A stretch of 64,000 nt of DNA from Arthrobacter psychrochitiniphilus (GTDB lineage Bacteria; Actinomycetota; Actinomycetes; Actinomycetales; Micrococcaceae), in NCBI RefSeq assembly GCF_003185915.1, contig NZ_QHLZ01000002.1, positions 423,844 through 487,843 on the forward strand. Reading direction: 5' to 3'. Position 1 is the stretch's first letter; the number at the start of each line of letters is the position of its first letter. Below, piece by piece: positions 49,324 to 57,897 of this stretch. The translations under genes were made by a program, and so were the position numbers. The notes beneath the pieces are model-generated. The model was not told the origin of the DNA and searched no databases. It worked only from the letters and a program-made list of their open reading frames with translations.

Positions 49324-50299
49324 GAGCTTCACCCTTCCCGGCGTTGCGCAGGCTCCTATGGGCACTCAACTCGATCCGGGCTGCCCGGGTAGGGCGCCTA
49401 TGCGGAGAGACAGCCATGGCAGAGGCTGCCAATTTTGACGTGGTTTGGGCGAAATTCACTTGGGCCACCAGCAAGTAAATCAAGTCCAGAACAAGTAACT
49501 GGACGTGCTTGGCAGAGAGATCATCCGGCTGCAAGAACTGCTCGTGTACCGAGGTAATAATGGCCTCATCTGCACTCTCAGCTAGAGGCGAACCCGGATT
49601 GTTGCTCAGCGCGATGGTCAGCGCACCGGCCTCGCCCGCTTCACGGAGCATCTGCAGTGTTTCTTCGGTGCGGCCGGTGTTTGAGATTCCAATGGCCACG
49701 GAATTTGAATCCTGAATGGCTGCGCTGGTCAGGCCCGCGTGGACCTCCGACCAATGATGGGCGTTGATGCCAATGCGGTATAGCCGTGACTGCAGTTCCT
49801 TAGCCATCACGGCACTGCCGCCAATGCCATAAATATCAACGTGGGAACTCATGGCAATACGGCGGGCAATTTTGTTCATCAACGCCAGGTCCATGACCGC
49901 AGCGGTCTCTTCTAGTGAGCGCGTGTGCGCGTTCACTAGCGTGCTGAGTACATCTCGGGGGGAGTCATCGGGACCAAACGCACGCCCAATGTCAGCCTTC
50001 CACGATTCACGGGCATCGCTGCGACCAAGGTCAGAAGCAATACTGACCCGGAACGGGACATATCCGGCGTAACCTAACAGACGGCAGAACCGGGTCACCG
50101 TGGCCGGGGACGTTTTAGTTTGTTCCGCAAGTTCCATGATGGAGAACTCCAAGGGTGCCTGCGGGTGCTCCAAGAGGAAGGAACCAATTTTCGCCATTGC
50201 CGCAGGCATGTCAGGTAGCTTGGCCTGAATGCGGTTCACGACACCGGCAGCCGAAACTGCTACTGCAGGAGTCGTGGAGGCTGACATATGAAAATCCAT
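49316..50299 (-). CDS. RpiR/MurR-family transcriptional regulator
   Basis: 327 residues. N-terminal RpiR helix-turn-helix (MPAAMAKIGSFLLEHPQAPLEFSIMELAEQTKTSPATVTRFCRLLGYAGYVPFRVSI) followed by a SIS domain (HVDIYGIGGSAVMAKELQSRLYRIGINAHHWSEVH, SVAIGISNTGRTEETLQMLREAGEAGALTIALSNN). It likely senses an amino-sugar phosphate and controls the ngc module and the divergent kinase gene, whose start is only 71 bp away. Start at 50299; an ATG at 50287 is possible. It forms a two-gene overlap with the SIS isomerase. Confidence 0.92.
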   Translation of the reverse strand: MDFHMSASTTPAVAVSAAGVVNRIQAKLPDMPAAMAKIGSFLLEHPQAPLEFSIMELAEQTKTSPATVTRFCRLLGYAGYVPFRVSIASDLGRSDARESWKADIGRAFGPDDSPRDVLSTLVNAHTRSLEETAAVMDLALMNKIARRIAMSSHVDIYGIGGSAVMAKELQSRLYRIGINAHHWSEVHAGLTSAAIQDSNSVAIGISNTGRTEETLQMLREAGEAGALTIALSNNPGSPLAESADEAIITSVHEQFLQPDDLSAKHVQLLVLDLIYLLVAQVNFAQTTSKLAASAMAVSPHRRPTRAARIELSAHRSLRNAGKGEAHV

Positions 50300-50320
50300 T
50301 TCTTTTAGGTGGGTACATAA

Positions 50321-50335
50321 TGAAAACTATTATCA
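50321..50335. promoter_or_regulatory. Possible RpiR operator in the regulator-kinase divergent region
   Basis: TGAAAACTATTATCA is an imperfect dyad (10 of 15 positions symmetrical) in the 71-bp divergent gap, which is far more AT-rich than the rest of the window. Binding by the RpiR regulator is a guess from position. Confidence 0.3.
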
Positions 50336-50370
50336 CTATTGATGTAAGTCAAGTCACACTCAGACACAGA

Positions 50371-51426
50371 ATGGTAACGATGCGTAAATACCTAGCGATT
50401 GACGCCGGCGGCACGTCTACACGCGCCGTTCTTTTGAACTCCTCCGGTCACTGTCTGGGCTACGGAACAGCAGGGGGCGGAAACCCGGTTTCTCGCGGAG
50501 TTACGGCCGCTTTGGAGTCGCTGACCCAAGCCTCCATGCAGGCCCTTGGAGGTGCCCCAGCAAACATCTCCGGGGTACTCCTGGCCATGGCTGGAGCTTC
50601 CATGGAACCGCCAATGGATTTGTTCCACGAACGCTTCGTTGAACTGGGCCTATGCGGAAGCGTGATGATTGAATCTGATTTATTGGGGGCTTTTTACTCA
50701 GGAACTTATCAGGATGATGGCTGCGCCTTGATAGCCGGTACCGGAGCCGTTAGTGCCCGAATCGAGGGTGCGGAGCTGGTGGCCGTGGCTGACGGCACTG
50801 GGTGGTTATTAGGTGATAACGGCTCGGGTTTCTGGCTGGGCCGGGAGGTGGCCCGGGCGGTGGCCGCCGAGTTAGACGGCAGAGGCCCACGGACGGCACT
50901 GACAGGGTTAGTGTTGACCGAACTGGGCATCGAGCTCAATGTTGCACAGCGCTCTCAGGGCAGATTGCGGGCTCAACAGCAACTGATCGTCAAAACATAC
51001 GAACTGAGCCCTATTGAGCTTTCCCGCTTTGCCCCGCTAGTCTTTGCGCTGCCGCAAGACGCCGTCGCAGGGGAGATCGCGCACCGCGCTGCCAGTCATT
51101 TGGCCAAAACACTTCTAGCTGTTGCCAGTAGCGCCTCAGCAACTGGCCCGGCGTCAGCTGACGCCGGCGGCATTGCCCGGACTCCCGGAGAGGTATGCGC
51201 CCAGCCGCTGGTATTTGGTGGCAGTGTCCTAACAAAGGGAAGGACGGTTGCGGCAGAGGTGCTCAAGCAACTGGCCGCGGCCCAGCCGGGGACGGCTGCA
51301 AGTGCTTCTATGGTCGAAGACGGAGTGGTGGGCTCAGCAGTACTGGTCCTCAAGCGCAACGGTATTGAGGTGGATGCGGTAGTTTTTACCAGAATCCAAG
51401 ATAGCCTCGCAGCCCTGCGCGGGTAG
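50371..51426 (+). CDS. N-acetylglucosamine kinase (BadF/BadG/BcrA family)
   Basis: 351 residues from the ATG at 50371; an ATG at 50380 is equally possible and neither has a clear RBS. ASKHA-fold kinase: phosphate-1 motif YLAIDAGGTSTRAVLLN, then MAGASMEPP, VMIESDLLGAFY, ALIAGTGAVSARI, TGWLLGDNGSGFWLGREVARAV (the NAGK-type GDNGSGFWLG substrate/ATP motif) and VFGGSVLT. It phosphorylates GlcNAc, or anhydro-MurNAc-like sugars, on entry. It is divergent from the RpiR regulator and completes an import-kinase-SIS-regulator module with ngcEFG. Confidence 0.88.
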   Translation: MVTMRKYLAIDAGGTSTRAVLLNSSGHCLGYGTAGGGNPVSRGVTAALESLTQASMQALGGAPANISGVLLAMAGASMEPPMDLFHERFVELGLCGSVMIESDLLGAFYSGTYQDDGCALIAGTGAVSARIEGAELVAVADGTGWLLGDNGSGFWLGREVARAVAAELDGRGPRTALTGLVLTELGIELNVAQRSQGRLRAQQQLIVKTYELSPIELSRFAPLVFALPQDAVAGEIAHRAASHLAKTLLAVASSASATGPASADAGGIARTPGEVCAQPLVFGGSVLTKGRTVAAEVLKQLAAAQPGTAASASMVEDGVVGSAVLVLKRNGIEVDAVVFTRIQDSLAALRG

Positions 51427-51443
51427 CGCCGAAGGGGCTTTAC

Positions 51444-51821
51444 CTACTTGCTGGGGCCGTCCTGGGCTTCTTCATCGGGCTTTTCTGCAGGCTCCCCTGC
51501 TTGCGCTGCGGAAGCCTGGCCGGCCTGTTCTGGGTTCGGGGCCAAACGGTCGGAGGATTTTCGGTATACGCCGGAGCCCTCGCTGAGGTAGGCGTCGTTT
51601 TCCTTGTGTCCCATCACCAGGAGTGAAGAAACCAGCAATGACGCAACGAAGGCAATGCCGCAAGCAATGCCAGCAAGGTCCCACCGCAGACCGTACTGTG
51701 TACCACCGGAGGCAAACACCAACGTGAATAGACCAGCCACTGCTGCCAAAGCAGCCGAGAAACTCAACGGGAGCTTTATGGAATTGGCTGATTTGGGGTT
51801 CGCCGGCTCTTCAGTGCCCAC
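51444..51821 (-). CDS. Small two-TM membrane protein of unknown function
   Basis: 125 residues from a GTG at 51821 with AAGGA seven bases upstream. Two hydrophobic segments (LSFSAALAAVAGLFTLVFASG and WDLAGIACGIAFVASLLVSSLLVMG) are followed by an acidic, Glu/Ala/Pro-rich tail (PEQAGQASAAQAGEPAEKPDEEAQDGPSK). I do not recognise a family beyond the general actinobacterial type of small membrane proteins. It follows another membrane protein gene on the same strand by 74 bp. Confidence 0.7.
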   Translation of the reverse strand: MGTEEPANPKSANSIKLPLSFSAALAAVAGLFTLVFASGGTQYGLRWDLAGIACGIAFVASLLVSSLLVMGHKENDAYLSEGSGVYRKSSDRLAPNPEQAGQASAAQAGEPAEKPDEEAQDGPSK

Positions 51822-51895
51822 AATTGATCCTTTGCTTTGATTGGTGTGTCGCGCACCACGCGTTTCTACGCAAAGTAGAAAAATCTACTACCAGT

Positions 51896-52504
51896 TTACT
51901 GGGCTTTTGCGGTGCCGCCGTCATGGCGTAGCGTCAAGGCTGATAACGCCCAAAGAGCGCCTGTCATCAGCGCCCCACCGCCGGCCACACCGAGCATGGC
52001 ATGGGGCCCGGCTGCCGCAAAGAACGGCAGCAGGATACCGGTGCCCATCGCCAATACTCCTGAGATCCGCCAGTCACTGGCAAGAGCAAGCTTCTCCCCT
52101 GAGTTTCCCGCCGGCTTCCGTATCGCTGCGAATAGTTCAGCCGCACCCAGCACGGCCAGTGCCACACCACCCAGCCACGCGGCAACCACAGAACTAGCTG
52201 AAATCGCCACCATCACGCCACCTACTGCAAGGATCCCTGCGGCACCTTGGAGCATAACTCTGCGGGAGTCTCGGCGCGGCAGCGCCATGGTGCGCACAAT
52301 CCAGTACTGCCCCGCAGCAGAGGCCAAGAAGTAAACCGCTAGGGCAAGGCACATGCCCAGCGGGCCGGGTTCGGCCCAGAAGACGGTGGTGAGGCCAAAA
52401 GCCAAGGCGACTAGGGCTCGCAACAACACCGGTCGCCACAGCAGTGGCGCTCCAGGCGTCAAGAGTTTGGCGTTAGCAGATTGGGGAAGGGCTGTATCAC
52501 TCAC
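51896..52504 (-). CDS. HdeD-like multi-TM membrane protein
   Basis: 202 residues, six hydrophobic segments in three hairpins (LLRALVALAFGLTTVFWAEPGPLGMCLALAVYFLASAAG and later LGGVALAVLGAAELFAAIRKPAG, ISGVLAMGTGILLPFFAAAGPHAMLGVAGGGALMTGALWALSALTL). The arrangement resembles HdeD/DUF308 proteins, but the match is by topology only. Function unknown. The GTG start at 52504 is supported by a leaderless -10 (TAGACT) embedded in the stop region of the MATE gene, 6 bases upstream. Confidence 0.7.
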   Translation of the reverse strand: MSDTALPQSANAKLLTPGAPLLWRPVLLRALVALAFGLTTVFWAEPGPLGMCLALAVYFLASAAGQYWIVRTMALPRRDSRRVMLQGAAGILAVGGVMVAISASSVVAAWLGGVALAVLGAAELFAAIRKPAGNSGEKLALASDWRISGVLAMGTGILLPFFAAAGPHAMLGVAGGGALMTGALWALSALTLRHDGGTAKAQ

Positions 52505-52510
52505 CCACTA

Positions 52511-52516
52511 AGTCTA
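52511..52516 (-). promoter_or_regulatory. -10 element, internal leaderless promoter of the HdeD-like gene
   Basis: Minus-strand TAGACT includes the TAG stop codon of the MATE transporter gene and ends 6 bases before the GTG at 52504. It would allow expression independent of the MATE gene. Confidence 0.45.
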
Positions 52517-53887
52517 GCCGCGGCGAGCCGGAACACCGATCTGCATCCATCGCCCCGTTCGCGCGCGCAAGCCCAGCGTCAATCCTCTGGCTCCCATATA
52601 GCCCACACTGAATGCCACCCAGACCCAAAGCATGCCCGGAATGGTATCTCCAAGGCCCGCCTGTCCAACCCAGTAAAGCAACGGCAGGTAGATGACCAGA
52701 TTAGCCAGCCCGGCTAAGGCCAGGTAGCGGGCATCCCCTGCACCTATCAGAACGCCGTCAAGAACAAACACGTAACCGGCCAGGGGCTGCCCTACCGCCA
52801 TAACCAGTAGAGCCACAGTCAACGCTGCATGGACGCCAGGATCTGTTGTGAAGAGCCAGCCCACCACCCCTGAAATAGCCGCAATTCCAACACCCGTCAC
52901 AACACCAAACCCCAGCCCCCACCGGGTCATGGTCTTTGTCAGCAGCCGCACTGAAGCCACGTTGCCAGCTCCTAGTTCCTTGCCAACCAGGGCCTGAGCG
53001 GCAATGGCCAGGGCATCCAGTGCGAATGCCAAGAAACTAAAGAGCGTCATGGCCAGCTGATGGGCGGCAAGATTGGTTGGCCCCTGTGCTGTCACCACCA
53101 CCACGGTCAAAACAATGGCGGCACGCAAGGACAGGGTACGGAGCATGAGCCAGCTGCCCACTTTAGAGACTGCTTTGACGCCGCTCCAATCGGGACGCAA
53201 CCCCACCTCATAGCGCCGCGCTGCACGGGCCACAATAACGAGGTAAACCGCGGCCATGCCCCACTGGGCAATGACGGTGCCAGCAGCGGCTCCTCCCACC
53301 GAGAGGTTAAAGCCGTAGACCAGAGAAAAGTTCATGACAATATTTACGGCAAAACCTATGGTAGCCACAATCAGCGGTGTCTTGGTGTCCTGAAGTCCGC
53401 GCAGAACACCCATGGCGGCCATGACCAGAAGCATGGCCGGGATACCCGCCAAACTGATCATGAAGTATTGCCGGGCGTACTCTAAGACTTCGTCTTGAGC
53501 ACCCATGGCAGTGAGCAGCCAGCCGCCGAAAAATATACCCAGCACGGAAAGTACAATCCCGAGCAGCACAGCCAGCCACAGCCCATCACGCCCCACTGCG
53601 AGAGCTTCGCGATGCCTGCCAGCCCCCAGAAGACGTGCAACGGCGGGCGTTGTGGAATAGGCCAGAAAAACCATAAGCCCCACCACAGTTTGTAAAACTG
53701 CGGCAGCCAGCCCCACCCCCGCCAGTTGCGGAACACCCAAATGACCCACAATGGCGGAATCCGCCAGCAGAAAAAGCGGTTCAGCAACAAGTGCCCCAAA
53801 TGCGGGTATGGCGAGCCCACGAATTGCTCTGGCAGTTGTGCGGCGGGTGGCCTTGGAGGCGTCGGAACGCATGACTGATTCGGGCAT
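52514..53887 (-). CDS. MATE-family efflux transporter (DinF-like)
   Basis: 457 residues with twelve hydrophobic segments in two six-helix halves. LAIPAFGALVAEPLFLLADSAIVGHLGVPQLAGVGLAAAV is the DinF/MATE N-terminal signature, and ALDALAIAAQALVGKELGAGN is its counterpart in the second half. It exports a drug or toxic metabolite using a Na+ or H+ gradient; the substrate is not known. The ATG at 53887 has a leaderless-type -10 (TACTGT) six bases upstream. The HdeD-like gene starts 9 bp after its stop. Confidence 0.93.
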   Translation of the reverse strand: MPESVMRSDASKATRRTTARAIRGLAIPAFGALVAEPLFLLADSAIVGHLGVPQLAGVGLAAAVLQTVVGLMVFLAYSTTPAVARLLGAGRHREALAVGRDGLWLAVLLGIVLSVLGIFFGGWLLTAMGAQDEVLEYARQYFMISLAGIPAMLLVMAAMGVLRGLQDTKTPLIVATIGFAVNIVMNFSLVYGFNLSVGGAAAGTVIAQWGMAAVYLVIVARAARRYEVGLRPDWSGVKAVSKVGSWLMLRTLSLRAAIVLTVVVVTAQGPTNLAAHQLAMTLFSFLAFALDALAIAAQALVGKELGAGNVASVRLLTKTMTRWGLGFGVVTGVGIAAISGVVGWLFTTDPGVHAALTVALLVMAVGQPLAGYVFVLDGVLIGAGDARYLALAGLANLVIYLPLLYWVGQAGLGDTIPGMLWVWVAFSVGYMGARGLTLGLRARTGRWMQIGVPARRG

Positions 53888-53893
53888 GGTTTA

Positions 53894-53899
53894 ACAGTA
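53894..53899 (-). promoter_or_regulatory. -10 element, leaderless promoter of the MATE gene
   Basis: Minus-strand TACTGT lies 6 bases upstream of the ATG at 53887. Confidence 0.45.
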
Positions 53900-53995
53900 G
53901 CCGTGAAGCAGAAGCCACCTGGGCAGAGGAGCCGCCTGGACAAAGGAGCGTCCTGGGCCAGGAGCTCAGGGGTATGCAGAAAGAGCCAGCCACCT

Positions 53996-54056
53996 CCCAG
54001 CCGCCGCGGGTAGCACCGCCGTCAGCGCCTGGGCCGTTTTCAGGAAGGCGGCTGGG
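53996..54056. terminator. Inverted repeat downstream of dnaB, weak terminator candidate
   Basis: CCCAGCCGCC at 53996-54005 pairs with GGCGGCTGGG at 54047-54056 across 41 bases, in the 215-bp gap between dnaB and the MATE gene. There is no T run on the dnaB strand, so support is limited. I see nothing else in this gap. Confidence 0.35.
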
Positions 54057-54102
54057 CTTCTCTTAGGAAGCTTCTCTTACAACGCGTGTTTCCCGAAGGC
54101 GG

Positions 54103-55494
54103 TCAGTAGCCGCCGCCACTTTCGCTGGCCATGTTGGCGAAGCGGGAATAGTGGCCCTGGAAACCCAACACAATGGTCTTGGTGGGACCATTTCGGTGCT
54201 TGGCCACGATCACGTCTGCTTCTCCGGCGCGCGCCGATTCCTTGTCGTAAATATCCTCACGGTGCAACAGGATGACCATGTCGGCATCCTGCTCGATGGA
54301 GCCGGATTCACGGAGGTCTGAAACCATGGGTTTTTTATCGGTTCGCTGCTCAGAGCCACGGTTCAGCTGTGACAACGCCACTACGGGAACTTGCAGTTCT
54401 TTGGCGAGCAGCTTCAACGCACGTGAGAACTCTGAGACTTCCTGCTGGCGAGATTCCACCCTTTTGCCCGAAGACATTAGCTGCAGGTAGTCAAGAATCA
54501 CCAGCTTTAGATCATGCTGTTGTTTCAACCGGCGGCATTTGGCCCGAATTTCCATCAGTGACATATTGGGCGAGTCATCAATGAATAGCGGGGCCTCGTT
54601 CATTTTGCCCATGGTGGTGGCAATTTTAGACCATTGATCGTCCTTGACGGTTCCCTTGCGTAGATCCTGCAGGCTGATGGTTGCCTCGGCAGATAGGAGC
54701 CGCATAGCAATTTCATTGCGCCCCATTTCCAGGGAGAAGACAACGGTGGCCATATTGTGATCAATGGCGGCCGAACGCGCCCAGTCCAGTGCGAAGGTAC
54801 TCTTGCCAACGGCTGGACGGGCAGCAATGACAATCATCTGGCCGGGGTGCAGACCATTGGTTAATTCATCAAATTCATAGAAGCCGGTGGGAACGCCTGT
54901 CATCCCTTGGCCTTTGTGTCCTGAGGCCTCAATTTCATCCACCGTGGATTCCATGACGTCCTTGAGGAGCACATAGTCCTCTGTGGTGCGGCGTTCAGCG
55001 ACAGCAAATATTTCTGCCTGTGCCGCGTTGACGGTGTCTTCTACTTCACCGTCCTGGGCATAGCCCATCTGGACAATTTTGGTGCCGGCGGTGACAAGCC
55101 GGCGCAGCACTGCACGCTCGGCAACAATCTCAGCATAGAACCCGGCATTGGCAGCTGTTGGCACAGACTGGATCAACTGGTGCAGGTATGCGGCACCTCC
55201 GGCTTTGGTGATCTCACCGCGTTTGGTTAGCTCATCGGCGATCGTGATGGCATCAGCAGGCTCACCACGGCCGTAGAGGTCCAGGATTGCTTCATAGATG
55301 CTCTCGTGCGACGGTCGGTAAAAGTCGTTGCCACGCAGAACCTCAACAACATCTGCAATGGCATCCTTGGAAAGCATCATGCCACCTAGGACGCTTTGTT
55401 CGGCCACTAGATCCTGCGGCGGGGTTCTGGCGAAGTCCGGCTCGCGGGAAGTATCCCTTTTGTCCATGGCTGGAGCTGACATGTTGGTGCCCAC
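54103..55494 (-). CDS. dnaB: Replicative DNA helicase DnaB
   Basis: 463 residues from a GTG at 55494 (an ATG at 55482 is possible). N-terminal primase-interaction domain (PPQDLVAEQSVLGGMMLSKDAIADVVEVLRGNDFYRPSHESIYEAI), linker, and RecA-like helicase domain with Walker A ARPAVGKST at 225-233, Walker B LKLVILDYLQLM, VVALSQLNRGSEQR and SGSIEQDADMVILLHRED. It is intein-free and of normal length. It forms the hexameric 5'-3' helicase of the replication fork. The position after rplI matches the actinobacterial rpsF-ssb-rpsR-rplI-dnaB order, but 610 bp separate it from rplI. Confidence 0.97.
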   Translation of the reverse strand: MGTNMSAPAMDKRDTSREPDFARTPPQDLVAEQSVLGGMMLSKDAIADVVEVLRGNDFYRPSHESIYEAILDLYGRGEPADAITIADELTKRGEITKAGGAAYLHQLIQSVPTAANAGFYAEIVAERAVLRRLVTAGTKIVQMGYAQDGEVEDTVNAAQAEIFAVAERRTTEDYVLLKDVMESTVDEIEASGHKGQGMTGVPTGFYEFDELTNGLHPGQMIVIAARPAVGKSTFALDWARSAAIDHNMATVVFSLEMGRNEIAMRLLSAEATISLQDLRKGTVKDDQWSKIATTMGKMNEAPLFIDDSPNMSLMEIRAKCRRLKQQHDLKLVILDYLQLMSSGKRVESRQQEVSEFSRALKLLAKELQVPVVALSQLNRGSEQRTDKKPMVSDLRESGSIEQDADMVILLHREDIYDKESARAGEADVIVAKHRNGPTKTIVLGFQGHYSRFANMASESGGGY

Positions 55495-55642
55495 TTTCTG
55501 CCCTGCTGGCCGGGCCTTTCATCACCTAGCGGTGACACATTGCGTGCTACTGCTCCTGCTTACCAGCTGATACCGACAAAGTTGTCAAAAGAGGAGGCGT
55601 TCTTTGCAACGTTAGACGCTCTCAGAACATCTACCAACCCCA

Positions 55643-55890
55643 TTGTCCACCCCTCCTGTGGATAACCGGTGCATTAACTGCCATTGCTTGTGCACAGGAT
55701 GGGGACAAGCATGTGGATAACTCCGCCAAGCTGCATAGAAACACGCGCTGACAAGGTAAAACACTATCCACTGCCTGTGGATTAGTACATTTTTAGTGAC
55801 CTTCTTCGCTATCGCGAGGTAGCCTCGGCGCTCAGTTATCGAAATCACCCGTCAGGGGATATCCACAGAGATATGTCGCTCTGTGGATAT
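55643..55890. promoter_or_regulatory. Cluster of DnaA-box-like 9-mers in the dnaB-rplI gap
   Basis: Two exact TTATCCACA boxes (minus strand, 55657-55665 and 55712-55720). One-mismatch boxes: TTGTCCACC at 55643-55651, TTGTCCCCA (minus) at 55700-55708, TAATCCACA (minus) at 55776-55784, ATATCCACA at 55859-55867 and TGTGGATAT at 55882-55890. Seven sites in 248 bp of a 610-bp gene-free gap (55495-56104) are far more than chance. It could be a DnaA-titration or reactivation site, or dnaB control. No dnaA or dnaN is present, so this is not a canonical oriC. Confidence 0.65.
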
Positions 55891-55891
55891 C
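55858..55891. repeat. 13-bp hairpin containing two DnaA-box-like sites
   Basis: GATATCCACAGAG at 55858-55870 pairs perfectly with 55879-55891 around an 8-base loop. Each arm carries one DnaA-box-like 9-mer in opposite orientation. Confidence 0.7.
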
Positions 55892-56043
55892 CGCACAGTT
55901 CAGGCCTGCCTTCGGCTCCTATGCGCACTCAGGTATGTGCCGGCACTGCCGCATTGCCTTCGGTGAATATCACTTCACGTACGCTTCGGGGAAGGGAAGG
56001 TGAGTGACCCGCCGTCGTATTTTCACCAAACGGGGCGTTAACC

Positions 56044-56080
56044 CAAAAACCCGGCCCCCCACAAGGGGACCGGGTTTTTG
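56044..56080 (-). terminator. Terminator of the rpsF-ssb-rpsR-rplI operon
   Basis: CAAAAACCCGG at 56044-56054 pairs with CCGGGTTTTTG at 56070-56080, with a further CCCC/GGGG pairing inside. On the minus strand the stem ends in a T run directly after rplI (25 bp from its stop), a classical intrinsic terminator. Confidence 0.85.
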
Positions 56081-56104
56081 AAGCGATGAAGCAGTGCAGC
56101 GAGA

Positions 56105-56554
56105 CTAGCTTGCTACAACGTTCAAGGTGAGCGTAGCTGAAACATCGTCGTGGAGACGAAGAGTTGCAGTGTGCTTGCCAACCGACTTGATGTGGGCGGG
56201 CAGTTCAACCTTGCGCTTGTCAATGGTTCCCAGACCTGCAGCGGCAACAGCCTGTGCAACGTCGGCAGCCTTGACGGTGCCGAACAGGCGGCCTGAGGCG
56301 CCTGCCTTTACCTTGAGTACAACTACCGTAGCCGTCAGGGCAGCTGCCTGCGCCTGTGCGGCTTCAATGGTCGCGTGCGCGTGAGCAGCACGTGCAGCCT
56401 TGATGGTCTCCACTTGCTTCTCACCGCCCTTGGACCAGGTCAGTGCGAAGCCGCGGGGCAAAAGGAAGTTACGTGCGTAACCGTTCTTTACCTCAACGAT
56501 GTCGCCAGCGGCACCGAGGCCGCTTACTTCGTGAGTCAAAATGAGCTTTGCCAT
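56105..56554 (-). CDS. rplI: 50S ribosomal protein L9
   Basis: 149 residues. N-terminal domain [40 protein letters not shown] is the L9 signature (GxxGDxVxVxxGYxRNxLxPxxxA), then a long connecting helix and the C-terminal rRNA-binding domain with [14 protein letters not shown] and [21 protein letters not shown]. It binds domain V of 23S rRNA near the L1 stalk. It is last in the operon, 15 bp after rpsR, and followed by a strong terminator. Confidence 0.98.
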   Translation of the reverse strand: MAKLILTHEVSGLGAAGDIVEVKNGYARNFLLPRGFALTWSKGGEKQVETIKAARAAHAHATIEAAQAQAAALTATVVVLKVKAGASGRLFGTVKAADVAQAVAAAGLGTIDKRKVELPAHIKSVGKHTATLRLHDDVSATLTLNVVAS

Positions 56555-56569
56555 GTTTAGTTATCTCCC

Positions 56570-56809
56570 TTAACCGCGGCCAGCGCCGGAGTAGGGCAGC
56601 AGTGCAACTTCGCGGGCGTTCTTAATTGCCTGTGCGATCTTGCGCTGCTCCTGGACGGTGACACCCGTGACGCGGCGCGCACGGATCTTTCCGCGATCAG
56701 AAATGAATTTGCGCAGCAATGCTACGTCCTTGTAGTCGATGACTGTGACGTCAGCGGCCTTCAAGGGGTTGGACTTTGGTTTGGGCTTACGGAGTTCAGC
56801 CTTAGCCAT
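56570..56809 (-). CDS. rpsR: 30S ribosomal protein S18
   Basis: 79 residues. [51 protein letters not shown] is the S18 signature. Zinc-binding cysteines of the C+ paralogue type are absent, so this is the zinc-independent form. It forms a heterodimer with S6 (RpsF) that binds 16S rRNA and, in many bacteria, the rpsF leader. It lies between ssb and rplI. Confidence 0.98.
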   Translation of the reverse strand: MAKAELRKPKPKSNPLKAADVTVIDYKDVALLRKFISDRGKIRARRVTGVTVQEQRKIAQAIKNAREVALLPYSGAGRG

Positions 56810-56901
56810 CGTGGAGCTCCTTAGTATTCGTGGAGCCCGTGGATATTAATCCGCGGGATGGTGTGCGTACGGCGGTTGCCGCACAAATTTACTTGGTATT
56901 T

Positions 56902-57519
56902 CTAGAAGGGAGGCTCGGAGCTATCCGGGCCCGCGCCCCAGCCGCCGGTTGTTCCACCGGGCGTAGCCCAGGGATCAGCCGCCGGTGCGGATTGTGGCTG
57001 CTGCTGTTGGCCGCCGCCCCAAGGAGCGTTGCCGCCACCCTGAGAGCCGCCACCGAAGCCGCCTTGTCCTCCGCCAGCGTTGCCGCCGCCGAAGTTGCCG
57101 CCCGCGGGAGCGCCATTGCCGCCACCGAAGTTGCCCCCACCCTGTCCGCCGGAGCGTTGGGTGCGGTTGACTTTGGCGTTGGCATAGCGCAGCGAGGGAC
57201 CGATCTCGTCGACCTCAAGCTCCATAACGGTGCGCTTTTCGCCTTCTTTGGTGTCGTAGGTCCGCGACTTCAGCCGGCCTGAAACAAGTACGCGCATGCC
57301 CTTTGTGAGGGATTCGGCAACGTTCTCGGCCGCTTCACGCCAGATCGACGCGCGGAGGAACAGCGTTTCGCCGTCCTTCCACTCGTTGGACTGGCGGTCA
57401 AAGGTCCGCGGAGTCGACGCAATGGTGAAGTTCGCTACTGCTGAACCGCTCGGGGTAAACCGAAGTTCCGGGTCACCGGTGAGATTACCAATGACCGTGA
57501 TAGTGGTTTCGCCTGCCAT
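56902..57519 (-). CDS. ssb: Single-stranded DNA-binding protein
   Basis: 205 residues. N-terminal OB fold ([105 protein letters not shown]), a Gly/Gln/Asn-rich linker at about 120-190, and an acidic C-terminal tip DSSEPPF, the variant of DDDIPF that docks partner proteins. It protects ssDNA during replication and repair. It is in the ribosomal operon between rpsF and rpsR, as is usual. Confidence 0.98.
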   Translation of the reverse strand: MAGETTITVIGNLTGDPELRFTPSGSAVANFTIASTPRTFDRQSNEWKDGETLFLRASIWREAAENVAESLTKGMRVLVSGRLKSRTYDTKEGEKRTVMELEVDEIGPSLRYANAKVNRTQRSGGQGGGNFGGGNGAPAGGNFGGGNAGGGQGGFGGGSQGGGNAPWGGGQQQQPQSAPAADPWATPGGTTGGWGAGPDSSEPPF

Positions 57520-57581
57520 CTGCTCCTGCTTCCTGCTTGGTGTTTTCCTACAATGAAAAAGCTATGGGGTGTTTGCCGAAA

Positions 57582-57887
57582 TTACTCGGCAACAACCTTC
57601 TGCTCTTCCGGACGGGTGATCTTGGTGCGCAGGATGGTCTCATTGAGGCCAAGCAGGCGGTCAAGTTCCTGAGCGGTAGCAGGCTCAGCGGTGAAGTTCA
57701 CCACGGCGTAGATACCTTCAGACTTCTTCTGGATGTCGTAAGCCAGGCGACGACGGCCCCAGATGTCAACCTTTTCGATGGTTCCACCATCGTTGGTGAT
57801 GACATTGAGGAACTTCTGAAGCGACGGCTCAACGGTACGCTCATCAACATCGGGGTCGATGATTACCATCAGTTCGTAAGGACGCAT
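57582..57887 (-). CDS. rpsF: 30S ribosomal protein S6
   Basis: 101 residues from the ATG at 57887; a GTG at 57899 falls inside the ribosome-binding site AGGAGGT and is rejected. [65 protein letters not shown] is the S6 signature. It pairs with S18 on the 30S platform. It is first in rpsF-ssb-rpsR-rplI; the leader can hide its own ribosome-binding site in a stem, consistent with S6:S18 autoregulation. Confidence 0.98.
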   Translation of the reverse strand: MRPYELMVIIDPDVDERTVEPSLQKFLNVITNDGGTIEKVDIWGRRRLAYDIQKKSEGIYAVVNFTAEPATAQELDRLLGLNETILRTKITRPEEQKVVAE

Positions 57888-57897
57888 ATGTGAACCC

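Noticed and set aside
55495..56104. Chromosomal origin oriC
   Set aside because: DnaA-box-like sites are present, but dnaA, dnaN, recF and rpmH are not, and there is no obvious AT-rich unwinding element. Reported as a DnaA-box cluster only.
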